A stretch of DNA of 64,000 nucleotides from JAFGOG01 sp034429215 (GTDB taxonomy: Bacteria; Chloroflexota; Anaerolineae; JAAYZQ01), in contig DAOUGI010000071.1 in assembly GCA_034429215.1 (NCBI GenBank), forward strand, positions 1 to 64,000, in the 5' to 3' direction. The notes beneath the pieces are model-generated. The model made no database searches. It was not told the DNA's origin and saw nothing but the letters and a program-made list of their open reading frames with translations. A program made the translations under genes and the position numbers. Below, piece by piece: positions 41,887-49,594 of this stretch. Within the stretch, counting starts at the first letter, position 1; each line of letters starts with the position of its first letter.

Positions 41887-43922
41887 CAAAAGGCCGGCGT
41901 GCGGTAGCGCTGCTGCTGTTGGCCGCGGCGTTGGGTCTGGCGACGTTGGGACAGTACTACTTTTTCCGCCGGCGGGACTATGTGTGGGACGGCGTTGTTT
42001 TTTGTGCGCTGGCCGTGCTCTGTTTCCTGCTGGCCTGGAGGCAGCTTTCTCCTCATGCGACGGCGGCCCACACCACCCGGTTGCGGGTTGAAGCGGGTCG
42101 CTGGCCGGTTCAGGCGATCCTTCTGGCCGCGGGCCTGTTTTTCGCCCTTGTCGCTACCTTGATGTTGAGGGGGCGCACCTGGAGTCAGACCACGACCGAT
42201 GCCGTTGTTATATGGTTGATCGGCATCGCCTGCGCCGTAGCCGCCGCCCTATGGCCAACAACCGCCAGACGCTTGCCCGAGGTCATGGCTGCCAGGCCCA
42301 GCGCTTTGCTGGGCGGCTGCTTGCATTGGCTGAGCCGCATCTCGCGCGGCACCTGGCTCGAAATCGCCACCGTTATCGCGCTCACCCTCCTAGCCTTTCT
42401 GCTGCGGGCCACTGCCCTGGACAGCGTGCCGTTCACCTTGGGTGGTGACGAGGCATGGCATGGGCTGTTGGCCCGGCAGGTGCTCCGCGGTGAGATGCGC
42501 AACCCCTTTGTCATGGGCTACATGTCGATGCCCACCTTTTTCTACTGGCCGTTGAGCTGGTCGTTGTGGTTGATTGGCGACGGGATGGTTGGGCTGCGGC
42601 TCCCGGCGGCCCTGGCCGGTACGATCACTGTCCCCTTGTTCTATGGCTTGGTGCGGTCGTTGTGGGGCCGGCGCACCGCCTTGCTCAGCACGCTATTCCT
42701 GGTTAGCTACGACTATCACATCCATTATAGCCGACTGGGGGCCAACAACATCTGGGACCCCTTGTTCGCCGTGCTGATCTTTTGGGCGGTGGACCGCGGC
42801 CTGGCCAAAAGCCAGGAGGGTTCTGCGCCCCTTCGAGTAAGACCCTTGATCTTTGCTGGCCTGGTGCTTGGCCTGGCCTTTTACTTTTACACCGGCGCGC
42901 GGCTGCTGCCGATCCTGATCGCCGTGTATGCGATCTTGGTCTGGCTCCGGCGGCGGCGGGCTGACGGAGCTTCGATCGGTGAGCTGATCCGGCCGCTGGC
43001 CGTGATCGGCGTGGCGCTGGTCATCGTCGCCGGGCCGGTTCTCAGCTTTGCCCTGGCACATCCCAATGACTGGAACGCCCGCGTCAACCAGATCGGCATC
43101 ATCCAATCGGGCTGGCTCGCCCGCGAGCCGGGACTGACCGGCAAGAGCACTGCTCAGATCCTGGGCGAGCAGGTCCTGCGATCGGCGGGCGCCTTTCACG
43201 TTTATACCGACCGCACTGTGTGGTACGGCGCCGACCGGCCCCTACTCGGTTTTCTGGCCGGAATCTTGGCTTTGTTGGGCATGGCCTGGGCCGCTGCCCA
43301 CTGGCGCGAGCGGCGCTACTTTCTGACATTGATCTGGTTCTGGGGCGTCATTTTCACCGGAGGCGTGCTGACCGAAGGTCCACCTTCCAGCCAGCGGCTG
43401 GTGATGGCCATTCCCGCCGTCTGCCTGCTGGTCGCCGTTGGGCTCGAGGCATCTGTAAGCCTGGCCCGGCGGCTGCTCGGCGTGCGTCCCGTCACCGAGA
43501 AGCTGGTCCTGGGACTGCTCATCGCGGCGCTGGCTGCCGGCAACATCCACTACTATTTCTCCACCTTCATCCCATCGCACCGCTACGGAAGCGCCAACGG
43601 CCAGACGGCGACCATGATCGGCCACTACCTGCGTGACCAGGCGCCCGGCACCCAGGTCTACTTCTTGGGCGCGCCGCGCATCTATTGGGGGTTCGGCACG
43701 ATGGAATTCCTGGCGCCGCAGGTCGAGGGGCATGACATCGAGCAGCCGCTCACCGGCCCGCCCGATCTGCCCGACGTGGGTCAGGGTGAGTTGTTTGTCT
43801 TTCTGCCCGATCGTGCGGGCGAGCTACAGTGGGTGCAGGCAGCCTTCCCAGGCGGCCGGGTGCGCGAGTTCCATGACGATCAGGAGAGGCTGCGATTCAT
43901 CGCCTATGAGGTATCGCCCTGA
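41883..43922 (+). CDS. GT39/PMT-type membrane glycosyltransferase
   Basis: 679 residues, about 13 hydrophobic segments. Residues 1-170 add extra helices before the PMT_2-like core, whose first loop has GGDEAWH (Asp189-Glu190), followed by RLPAALAGTITVPLFYGLVRSLWGRRTAL and a YSRLGANN segment typical of the family. The C-terminus is a soluble domain. It probably transfers sugars from a polyprenyl carrier in the exterior space. GTG 41883 overlaps the GT4 stop. It is the last gene of the operon; a hairpin follows. Confidence 0.87.
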   Translation: MTKGRRAVALLLLAAALGLATLGQYYFFRRRDYVWDGVVFCALAVLCFLLAWRQLSPHATAAHTTRLRVEAGRWPVQAILLAAGLFFALVATLMLRGRTWSQTTTDAVVIWLIGIACAVAAALWPTTARRLPEVMAARPSALLGGCLHWLSRISRGTWLEIATVIALTLLAFLLRATALDSVPFTLGGDEAWHGLLARQVLRGEMRNPFVMGYMSMPTFFYWPLSWSLWLIGDGMVGLRLPAALAGTITVPLFYGLVRSLWGRRTALLSTLFLVSYDYHIHYSRLGANNIWDPLFAVLIFWAVDRGLAKSQEGSAPLRVRPLIFAGLVLGLAFYFYTGARLLPILIAVYAILVWLRRRRADGASIGELIRPLAVIGVALVIVAGPVLSFALAHPNDWNARVNQIGIIQSGWLAREPGLTGKSTAQILGEQVLRSAGAFHVYTDRTVWYGADRPLLGFLAGILALLGMAWAAAHWRERRYFLTLIWFWGVIFTGGVLTEGPPSSQRLVMAIPAVCLLVAVGLEASVSLARRLLGVRPVTEKLVLGLLIAALAAGNIHYYFSTFIPSHRYGSANGQTATMIGHYLRDQAPGTQVYFLGAPRIYWGFGTMEFLAPQVEGHDIEQPLTGPPDLPDVGQGELFVFLPDRAGELQWVQAAFPGGRVREFHDDQERLRFIAYEVSP

Positions 43923-43951
43923 CGGGACGATTGGACTGCGAAAAACGCGCA

Positions 43952-43985
43952 AGAACGCGAAAGCCACGGACAGCTTTCGCGTTCT
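43952..43985. terminator. Hairpin between the GT39 and lgt genes
   Basis: AGAACGCGAAAGC (43952-43964) pairs perfectly with GCTTTCGCGTTCT (43973-43985), loop CACGGACA. No long T-run follows, so termination strength is uncertain, but the location between convergent genes fits. Confidence 0.6.
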
Positions 43986-44005
43986 CTGTATTTCGTGATC
44001 TGACG

Positions 44006-44908
44006 TTACAGCTCTGTGGCGGGTTCCTCTTCTAGCTCCCTGGCTTCCGGCACTTGTTCCTCAGTTTCTTCTGCGAGCTCCTCCATTTCCTCCGTTTCCT
44101 GTACCGGTTCCCCAGCTTCTAGGAGTTCTTCCTCACCCCGCTTCGACCACCACAGCGCCAACAGCCCTGCGCCGGCCAGCACCGCCAGGGTCAGATCTAT
44201 GATCTGCGCCAGCCGCCAGCCGGACACATAGATCGCCTCGTCGCCGCGCGTAAACTCGAGGAAAAAGACCCCGGTGAAGTACAGCAGTATGAGCATCAAG
44301 AAGGCCGTTCCGGGGAAAGGCCATCGCCAGCGCAGCAGCCAGAAAACGACCAGCAAAATCAGAGAAAAGCCTGCCCCCACCGCCTGCGTGGCAAAGCGCG
44401 AAGCCTCCACGCCATACAGATCGGGCAGCACTGCGTAGCCAAGCCCTTCGCCCATCGCTCCGTAGACACAGCCGCCTAGCAGACAGGCGATCCAGCCAAA
44501 GACCAAGCCAACCGCCAGGCTGAGCGTCAGCGTGTCGGCCAGCTTGAGCATGTAGGATAAGACGCTGCCCTTCCCTGCCGATCGGGACTGCAAGTAGCCG
44601 ACCAGGATCAGCGCGGCCAACCCGCCCAGGAACGCCCCATGGAAAGACAGCCCGCCTTCCCAGATGCGCAGCGCCCGGACCCAGTCTTCGCTAAACACCG
44701 CTAGGTTGCCAAGCACAAAGCCGAGCCGCCCGCCCACGATGCCGCCGACGATGGTCCACAAGCCGGCGTCCAACGCTGCCTCTCCGTTGCGCAAGCCCCG
44801 TTTGCCTTCAAAGTAGGCCACCACCAGGCCCAGGATAAGCCCCAGGTCGAGGAAGACGGTATAACTAGAGATGTTGTATTTGCCGATGGTGAAGAGTATC
44901 GGATGCAT
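44006..44908 (-). CDS. lgt: Prolipoprotein diacylglyceryl transferase with acidic tail
   Basis: 300 residues, seven hydrophobic helices. The Lgt signature GGLSFHGAFLGG (catalytic His region) is near residue 85, and GWIACLLGGCVYG with an EASRFATQ follow as in Lgt of Gram-positive-like phyla. It attaches diacylglycerol to the lipobox Cys, for instance of the LysM lipoprotein in this window. About 45 C-terminal residues (from GEEELLEAG) are almost entirely Glu with some Ala, Pro and Thr, an unusual cytoplasmic acidic tail. ATG 44908 starts two bases after the upstream gene's stop. Confidence 0.88.
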   Translation of the reverse strand: MHPILFTIGKYNISSYTVFLDLGLILGLVVAYFEGKRGLRNGEAALDAGLWTIVGGIVGGRLGFVLGNLAVFSEDWVRALRIWEGGLSFHGAFLGGLAALILVGYLQSRSAGKGSVLSYMLKLADTLTLSLAVGLVFGWIACLLGGCVYGAMGEGLGYAVLPDLYGVEASRFATQAVGAGFSLILLVVFWLLRWRWPFPGTAFLMLILLYFTGVFFLEFTRGDEAIYVSGWRLAQIIDLTLAVLAGAGLLALWWSKRGEEELLEAGEPVQETEEMEELAEETEEQVPEARELEEEPATEL

Positions 44909-44910
44909 CG

Positions 44911-47409
44911 CTAATCCCGCAGGCCTTCCACAATCCGGACGTAACGGTCGGCCAACGCCTTGGCCTCGCTGTCGCTCCGCGCTTCGACATAGACATGGAA
45001 CTTGGGGAAATCGGGGTCGGGCAGGATGAGCACCCATTCCCCTTCGCCCATCACGATCTTGATGCCGTCGATCAGCTCGGCACGGCGGCTCTTGTACTGA
45101 TCGTTCAGCAAGCGCATCACCGTCCCTTTGACCTCCCAGGGGCAGGACACCTCGCGATGGTCGATGTAGTAGGGAGGCAGCCCGGCCACGACATTGGCCA
45201 GCGTCGTCTGCTGCGCCGCCAGGAACTCGATCAGTTTGACTATCGTGATCAGCCCGTCTATCGATGCCTGGAACTGGGGAAAGATATAGTTTCCCGACCC
45301 GTCGGCGGCCATGATCACTCCCCTGCGGGCCGCCATTTCGGCCAGGTCGTGGAGGTCCGCCTTACAGCGCACCACCCGCCCGCCGAGGTCCTTGGCGATC
45401 TTTTCAAAGATGCCGGGCAGGTGCACAGGCACGACGATGGTGCCGCCCTCGTTGGCGCGCCAGGTAAGCATCGCCAGCGCGGCGCTGGCCGATACCGGCG
45501 GCACCAGGTGGCCGTGGTGATCGATCAGAAAGACCTTTTCGCCGCCCACGTCGAGCCGCACGCCCAACTGTGCCCCCAGCGCGCCGGTGATGATCTGCAA
45601 CGTTTGCAGCGCCTTGTCAAACTCCTCGGGCAGCACCGACATCTTTTCCCCGTCAACGCGAGCGGCCAGGGGGACCACTTCCACGTTCAGCGCGCTGAGG
45701 ATCGGCTGCAGCACCTCCGAGGTCGGGGCATAGGCATAATCGACGATGATCTTGAATTTGGCCTGGCGGATGGCCTCGGCGTTCTTGACCGCATCTAAGA
45801 ACCCCTTGCTGTAGGTCTCGACCACCCGGGGTGCGTACTCGATCGTGCCGATCTCGTCCAGGTACACCCGCCTAAAGTCCTCGCGGAAGAAAACCCGCTC
45901 GATGTTCCGCTCGGCGTCCTTACTCAGGTCGCGGCCCTGGCTGTCAAAGAAACGGATGTCCACCACCCGCCGGTCAAAGGGAGACAAACGCACGTGGACC
46001 CCGCCGGCAGTCTGCGTGGCCTTGGTGTAATAGCGAGCTACCGGGATCGGCATCGATTGCAGGTCGGCGACGTTGACGCCGGCCGACGGCAGGCCGGAGA
46101 TGATGGCCCGCTTGATCATGCGCGGGGTGCGGTGCGGGTCGCGGTTGATGGTGACTGTGCTGTTCTTGGGCATCGAGGCCCCAAACGCGGCACCGAGCCT
46201 GGCCGCAAACTCGGGGATCAGGTCGACGTTCACCACGCCGGTCACGCCAAATCGCCCGAACAGGATCCGCCGCCCTCGGGCACCCCAGATGATGCTCGTT
46301 TTGACCGTTGCGCCCGGCTCGATTTCCTTGTCGGGCCAGATCTTGACGTTGGCGTGGATGACGGCGCCCTCGCCCACGATCGAGTTATCGCCCACCACTA
46401 CCCCTTCGAACAGCACCGCCTTGGTCTTGATCGTGCACTGCCTGCCGACGATGGCGCCGCGGATCTCGGCGCCTTCGCCAACGTAACAGTTACGCCATAG
46501 AACACTACGGTCGATGAATGCCCGGTTATCCACGATGGTATAGTCCCGGATAGTCGTCGGACCGTGGATAATTACCCCACCCTTGATCTTGACCTCGTTG
46601 CCCAGGTAGATTGGGCCGTAGAGCTGGGCATCGGGCGCAATCTCGACGCCGGTTCCACACCAGATGTTGCCGCCGATGTGCTGCCCCAGTTCTTCGACCT
46701 GCACCCGGCGATGGACTACATCGCCGTTGGTGCGCATATATTCGCCGATATCGCCCACATCGCACCAGTAGCCGCCGGCCACATAGCCATACAGGGGACG
46801 TCCGGCCTCCAGCAGCTTGGGGAACACGTCCTTGCTCCAATCGGTGGGCACGCCCGGTTTGATCAGGTCCAGAACCGACGGATCGATGACATAGATGCCG
46901 GTGTTTACCGTGTCCGAGATCACCTCACCCCACGACGGCTTTTCCAGGAACTGGGTGATCCTGCCATCGGGATCGGTGATGATCACCCCATATTCGAGCG
47001 GGTTGGGCACGCGATACAAGGTCAGCGTCGCTTCAGCCTGCTTGGTCTGGTGAAACTCGATCACCTGTTGCAGGTCGATGTCGGTCACCGCGTCGCCGCT
47101 GATGATGATAAACGGCTCGTCCAGGTACTGCTGTGCATTCTTGACGGAGCCGGCCGTGCCGAGGGGGGTCTCCTCGATGGCATAATAGATCTTCATGCCC
47201 AGGCTGTGGCCGTCGCCATAGTATTCCTGGATGTCTTCGGGCAGATAATAGAGGGTGAGTACGACTTCGGTGATACCGTGGCGTTTGAGGAGGTCGAGTA
47301 TGTGGCCTATGACCGGCTTGGAGACCATCGGCACCATCGGCTTGGGCCGGTTGATCGTCAAAGGACGCAGCCTGGACCCTTCACCTCCGGCCATCACAAC
47401 CGCTTTCAT
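44911..47409 (-). CDS. Mannose-1-phosphate guanylyltransferase-like / degenerate phosphomannomutase fusion
   Basis: 832 residues. Residues 1-235 are a sugar-phosphate nucleotidyltransferase (MAGGEGSRLRPLT, PKPMVP, GDAVTD, NTGIYV). Residues about 245-375 are left-handed beta-helix hexapeptides. Residues about 385-832 resemble phosphomannomutase but lack the catalytic TASHNP serine (the position reads QTAGGVHVRLSPFD) and the DGDGD metal loop (LDVGGEKVFLIDHHG). It probably makes GDP-mannose or a similar donor, with the C-terminal part structural or regulatory. It would feed the mannosyltransferase-like genes nearby. lgt follows two bases after its stop. Confidence 0.88.
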   Translation of the reverse strand: MKAVVMAGGEGSRLRPLTINRPKPMVPMVSKPVIGHILDLLKRHGITEVVLTLYYLPEDIQEYYGDGHSLGMKIYYAIEETPLGTAGSVKNAQQYLDEPFIIISGDAVTDIDLQQVIEFHQTKQAEATLTLYRVPNPLEYGVIITDPDGRITQFLEKPSWGEVISDTVNTGIYVIDPSVLDLIKPGVPTDWSKDVFPKLLEAGRPLYGYVAGGYWCDVGDIGEYMRTNGDVVHRRVQVEELGQHIGGNIWCGTGVEIAPDAQLYGPIYLGNEVKIKGGVIIHGPTTIRDYTIVDNRAFIDRSVLWRNCYVGEGAEIRGAIVGRQCTIKTKAVLFEGVVVGDNSIVGEGAVIHANVKIWPDKEIEPGATVKTSIIWGARGRRILFGRFGVTGVVNVDLIPEFAARLGAAFGASMPKNSTVTINRDPHRTPRMIKRAIISGLPSAGVNVADLQSMPIPVARYYTKATQTAGGVHVRLSPFDRRVVDIRFFDSQGRDLSKDAERNIERVFFREDFRRVYLDEIGTIEYAPRVVETYSKGFLDAVKNAEAIRQAKFKIIVDYAYAPTSEVLQPILSALNVEVVPLAARVDGEKMSVLPEEFDKALQTLQIITGALGAQLGVRLDVGGEKVFLIDHHGHLVPPVSASAALAMLTWRANEGGTIVVPVHLPGIFEKIAKDLGGRVVRCKADLHDLAEMAARRGVIMAADGSGNYIFPQFQASIDGLITIVKLIEFLAAQQTTLANVVAGLPPYYIDHREVSCPWEVKGTVMRLLNDQYKSRRAELIDGIKIVMGEGEWVLILPDPDFPKFHVYVEARSDSEAKALADRYVRIVEGLRD

Positions 47410-47456
47410 AGCGCGCTCCTTTCCGCAGACACAATCGCCTAGATAGGATGGTTACA

Positions 47457-47485
47457 ATAATACCACAAATGGCACCAGACGCCAA
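47457..47485 (-). promoter_or_regulatory. Promoter for the nucleotidyltransferase-lgt operon
   Basis: Minus strand TTGGCG (47485-47480), 17-base spacer, TATTAT (47462-47457). AAAGGAG lies shortly before the start codon at 47409. Confidence 0.65.
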
Positions 47486-47518
47486 GCCCGCCCAGAGCTG
47501 CAACTCCCTTCATAGTAT

Positions 47519-48166
47519 TCATTTTGTAGCAGTCTGGAGCTTGAAGCCATAGCCCCGCACCGTCACCACGTACTCGTGGTCGGTGTCGAGCTCGCGCAGG
47601 CGGAGGCGGATGCGGCGCACGAGGGCGTCGATCGCCTCGTCACTGATCCCCTCGGCGCTGTCTTCAGGCCACAGGGCGGCGATGATTTCATCGCGGCTGT
47701 AGACCCGGTCGGGTTGATCGCCGAGCAGCGTCAGTAAGGCGAACTGGACATAAGAGAGCGGCGGAGCCAGCTGCCGACCCTGCACCCACACCTGGCGTTT
47801 GTCCCGATCCAGCACCAGGCCGGCCGGCCGCGCCTCACCCGGCAGCGGCGCCGTCGATCCGTAATCGACGAAGGTCAGCTTGATTAGAGGCGCCACCTGC
47901 ACCTGGTCGCCGTCGGCCAGGGGGGCCGGCCCGGCGATCCGCTGCCCGTTGACGAGGGTGCCGTTCTTGCTGTCCTGGTCGACGACGACGTAGCGCCCTT
48001 CTTCGCGGCGTACTTGGGCATGGTAGCGCGACACCCAGCGGTCGTCCACGACTATGTCGTTATCCTCGGCGCGGCCGATGGTGGTAATCGCTTGGGCCAA
48101 CGGCCAGCGACCTTTGATCTCATCCTCCTCCATCCACACCAGGAGGGCTGCCTCTTTTTGTTCCAC
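47519..48166 (-). CDS. FHA-domain winged-helix transcription regulator
   Basis: 215 residues. The N-terminal FHA domain (TIGRAEDNDIVVDDRWVSRYH, SKNGTLVNGQ; about residues 28-85) reads phosphothreonine peptides. The C-terminal OmpR/PhoB-type winged helix (LSYVQFALLTLLGDQPDRVYSRDEI, VRRIRLRLRELD, VRGYGFKL; about 120-213) binds DNA. GTG 48166 is the start. It is divergent from a Ser/Thr kinase gene 84 bases away, so phosphorylation by that kinase is likely. The domain order is the reverse of mycobacterial EmbR. Target genes are unknown. Confidence 0.9.
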   Translation of the reverse strand: MEQKEAALLVWMEEDEIKGRWPLAQAITTIGRAEDNDIVVDDRWVSRYHAQVRREEGRYVVVDQDSKNGTLVNGQRIAGPAPLADGDQVQVAPLIKLTFVDYGSTAPLPGEARPAGLVLDRDKRQVWVQGRQLAPPLSYVQFALLTLLGDQPDRVYSRDEIIAALWPEDSAEGISDEAIDALVRRIRLRLRELDTDHEYVVTVRGYGFKLQTATK

Positions 48167-48185
48167 AATCCCTTGCCTCCTTCAG

Positions 48186-48211
48186 GAGGGCGGCCACAGG
48201 GGACCGCCCCT
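48186..48211. repeat. Short GC-rich palindrome between FHA and kinase genes
   Basis: GGGCGG (48188-48193) and CCGCCC (48204-48209) flank CCACAGGGGA. Read on the minus strand it begins GTAGGGGCGGTCCCC, a phrase that recurs in dispersed palindromic repeats of several phyla. It could also serve as a binding site for the divergent regulator. Confidence 0.5.
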
Positions 48212-48213
48212 AC

Positions 48214-48240
48214 TTGACAGGCGATAGCGAATGATATACT
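48214..48240 (+). promoter_or_regulatory. Promoter for the Ser/Thr kinase gene, probably leaderless
   Basis: TTGACA (48214-48219, perfect), 15-base spacer, TATACT (48235-48240) with TGA extension. Initiation near 48247 falls about three bases before ATG 48250, and no Shine-Dalgarno sequence is present. Confidence 0.7.
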
Positions 48241-48249
48241 ATTCTGCCT

Positions 48250-49266
48250 ATGCACCAGGAATTACCGTCGGGCGCCGTGCTGCGCGACCGCTACGAGCTG
48301 CTGGGCCTGATCGGCCAGGGAGGCATGGGGGCGGTCTACAAGGCCGCCGACCGCCGCCTGCCCGGCCGGTTGTGTGCGGTCAAGGAAACCTGGCCGCAAC
48401 CCGGCATCAGCGCCGAAGCGCTGGCCCAGGCCCGCCGGCAGTTCCTGCGTGAGGCGAGCACGCTGGCCCGCCTGGACCATCCCAACTTGCCTAAGGTGTC
48501 CGATTATTTCAGCCTGTCGCCATTGGGCGACGACAGGCCGGACGCCGAGCGCGATTACCTGGTCATGGACTATGTGCCCGGTCAGGACCTGTATCAAGTG
48601 GTGCAGGAAGCCCACCGTGAAAGCCGTCTCCCGGAGGAACGGCAGGTGTTGGGCTGGATGGAGCAGTTGTGCGACGCGCTCGCCTATCTGCACCGCCAGG
48701 AACCACCGGTCCTGCACCGCGATGTCAAGCCGGCGAATGTCAAGCTGACGCCTGAGGGCCGGATCAAACTTGTAGACTTTGGCCTGGTCAAGCCGCTCGA
48801 CCCCGACGACCCCAAGACACTCACCGGGCTGCACGGGATCGGATCGCTGCCCTATACGCCGATCGAGCAATACGCCGGCGACCTGGGGCACACCGACACC
48901 CGCAGTGATGTGTATGGCCTGGGAGCCACGCTGTATCATCTGCTGACCGGCCAGCCTCCGGCCAGCGCCCAGGACCGCTTTCTCGATCCGCAGGTGCTGC
49001 CGCTGCCCCGCGAGGTCAATCCGGCCATTTCCCCCGAGGTGGAGCAGGCGGTGATGGCGGCGCTGGCGCTGCACCCCAACGATCGGCCGCCATCGGTGGC
49101 TGCCTGGGCGGAGATGCTCGCCCGCGCGGCACCGACGGGCCCGGTTGCCGCTGCCGAGGCCCGGCCTGAAGAGATCGGCTGGGGCCAGGCGCTGCGGCAA
49201 AACTGGTGGCTGGCGCTGATCGCGTTGGCCGCCGTCGCGACGGCTGTAATCCTGACGTTCCGGTAG
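48250..49266 (+). CDS. Membrane-anchored Hanks-type Ser/Thr protein kinase
   Basis: 338 residues. Kinase domain about 14-295: GQGGMGAVY glycine loop, catalytic Lys45 in AVKE, HRDVKPANV (Asp158), DFGLVKP, GSLPYTPIEQY activation segment and SDVYGLGATLY. A single transmembrane helix (WWLALIALAAVATAVIL) lies at the extreme C-terminus, with no extracellular sensor domain, so the kinase is cytoplasmic and tail-anchored. It probably phosphorylates the divergent FHA regulator. The mRNA appears leaderless. Confidence 0.93.
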   Translation: MHQELPSGAVLRDRYELLGLIGQGGMGAVYKAADRRLPGRLCAVKETWPQPGISAEALAQARRQFLREASTLARLDHPNLPKVSDYFSLSPLGDDRPDAERDYLVMDYVPGQDLYQVVQEAHRESRLPEERQVLGWMEQLCDALAYLHRQEPPVLHRDVKPANVKLTPEGRIKLVDFGLVKPLDPDDPKTLTGLHGIGSLPYTPIEQYAGDLGHTDTRSDVYGLGATLYHLLTGQPPASAQDRFLDPQVLPLPREVNPAISPEVEQAVMAALALHPNDRPPSVAAWAEMLARAAPTGPVAAAEARPEEIGWGQALRQNWWLALIALAAVATAVILTFR

Positions 49267-49275
49267 ATCTTGAAT

Positions 49276-49310
49276 TGGACGCAGGCTCACGCAGATTAAC
49301 GCTGATTGAT
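49276..49310 (+). repeat. Remnant of GCAGATTAACGC-type repeat
   Basis: The stretch contains CACGCAGATTAACGCTGATT, related to GCAGAT-type phrases at 56037-56066. The surrounding gap 49267-49405 holds no gene. Confidence 0.35.
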
Positions 49311-49405
49311 CTCCTCCGAATCAGACTCGCACTGAGCGAAAGTCACCACTACAATACGAGCCGGATGGCTGTTTTTAGGATAACACGGAACAGTGCCTGT
49401 GTCAA

Positions 49406-49434
49406 TTGACAGGCGATTTGTTTCTGGATATAAT
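49406..49434 (+). promoter_or_regulatory. Consensus promoter for tRNA-Val
   Basis: TTGACA (49406-49411) and TATAAT (49429-49434) are both perfect, with a 17-base spacer. Initiation is expected near 49441, at the 5' end of the tRNA. Confidence 0.92.
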
Positions 49435-49442
49435 GCAGGTGC

Positions 49443-49515
49443 GGGCGAATAGCTCAACCGGGAGAGCACTTCCCTTACAAGGAAGGGGTCACAGGTTCAA
49501 ACCCTGTTTCGCCCA
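49443..49515 (+). tRNA. tRNA-Val (anticodon UAC)
   Basis: Full cloverleaf in 73 bases: acceptor GGGCGAA/TTCGCCC, D arm GCTC/GAGC, anticodon stem CTTCC/GGAAG with loop CTTACAA (anticodon TAC, reading GUA and by wobble other Val codons), variable GGGTC, T arm ACAGG/CCTGT with loop TTCAAAC, discriminator A. CCA is not encoded. It has its own consensus promoter and terminator. Confidence 0.96.
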
Positions 49516-49527
49516 TGTGCAGCAATT

Positions 49528-49551
49528 GGGGGTCGGAGCAGCCCCCTTTTT
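49528..49551 (+). terminator. Terminator after tRNA-Val
   Basis: GGGGG (49528-49532) pairs with CCCCC (49542-49546), followed by five T residues. The stem is short but GC-only. Confidence 0.65.
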
Positions 49552-49594
49552 CATGCTTGAGGCCAAGGAGAAGGGGGGCACGTCCTAACCAGCC

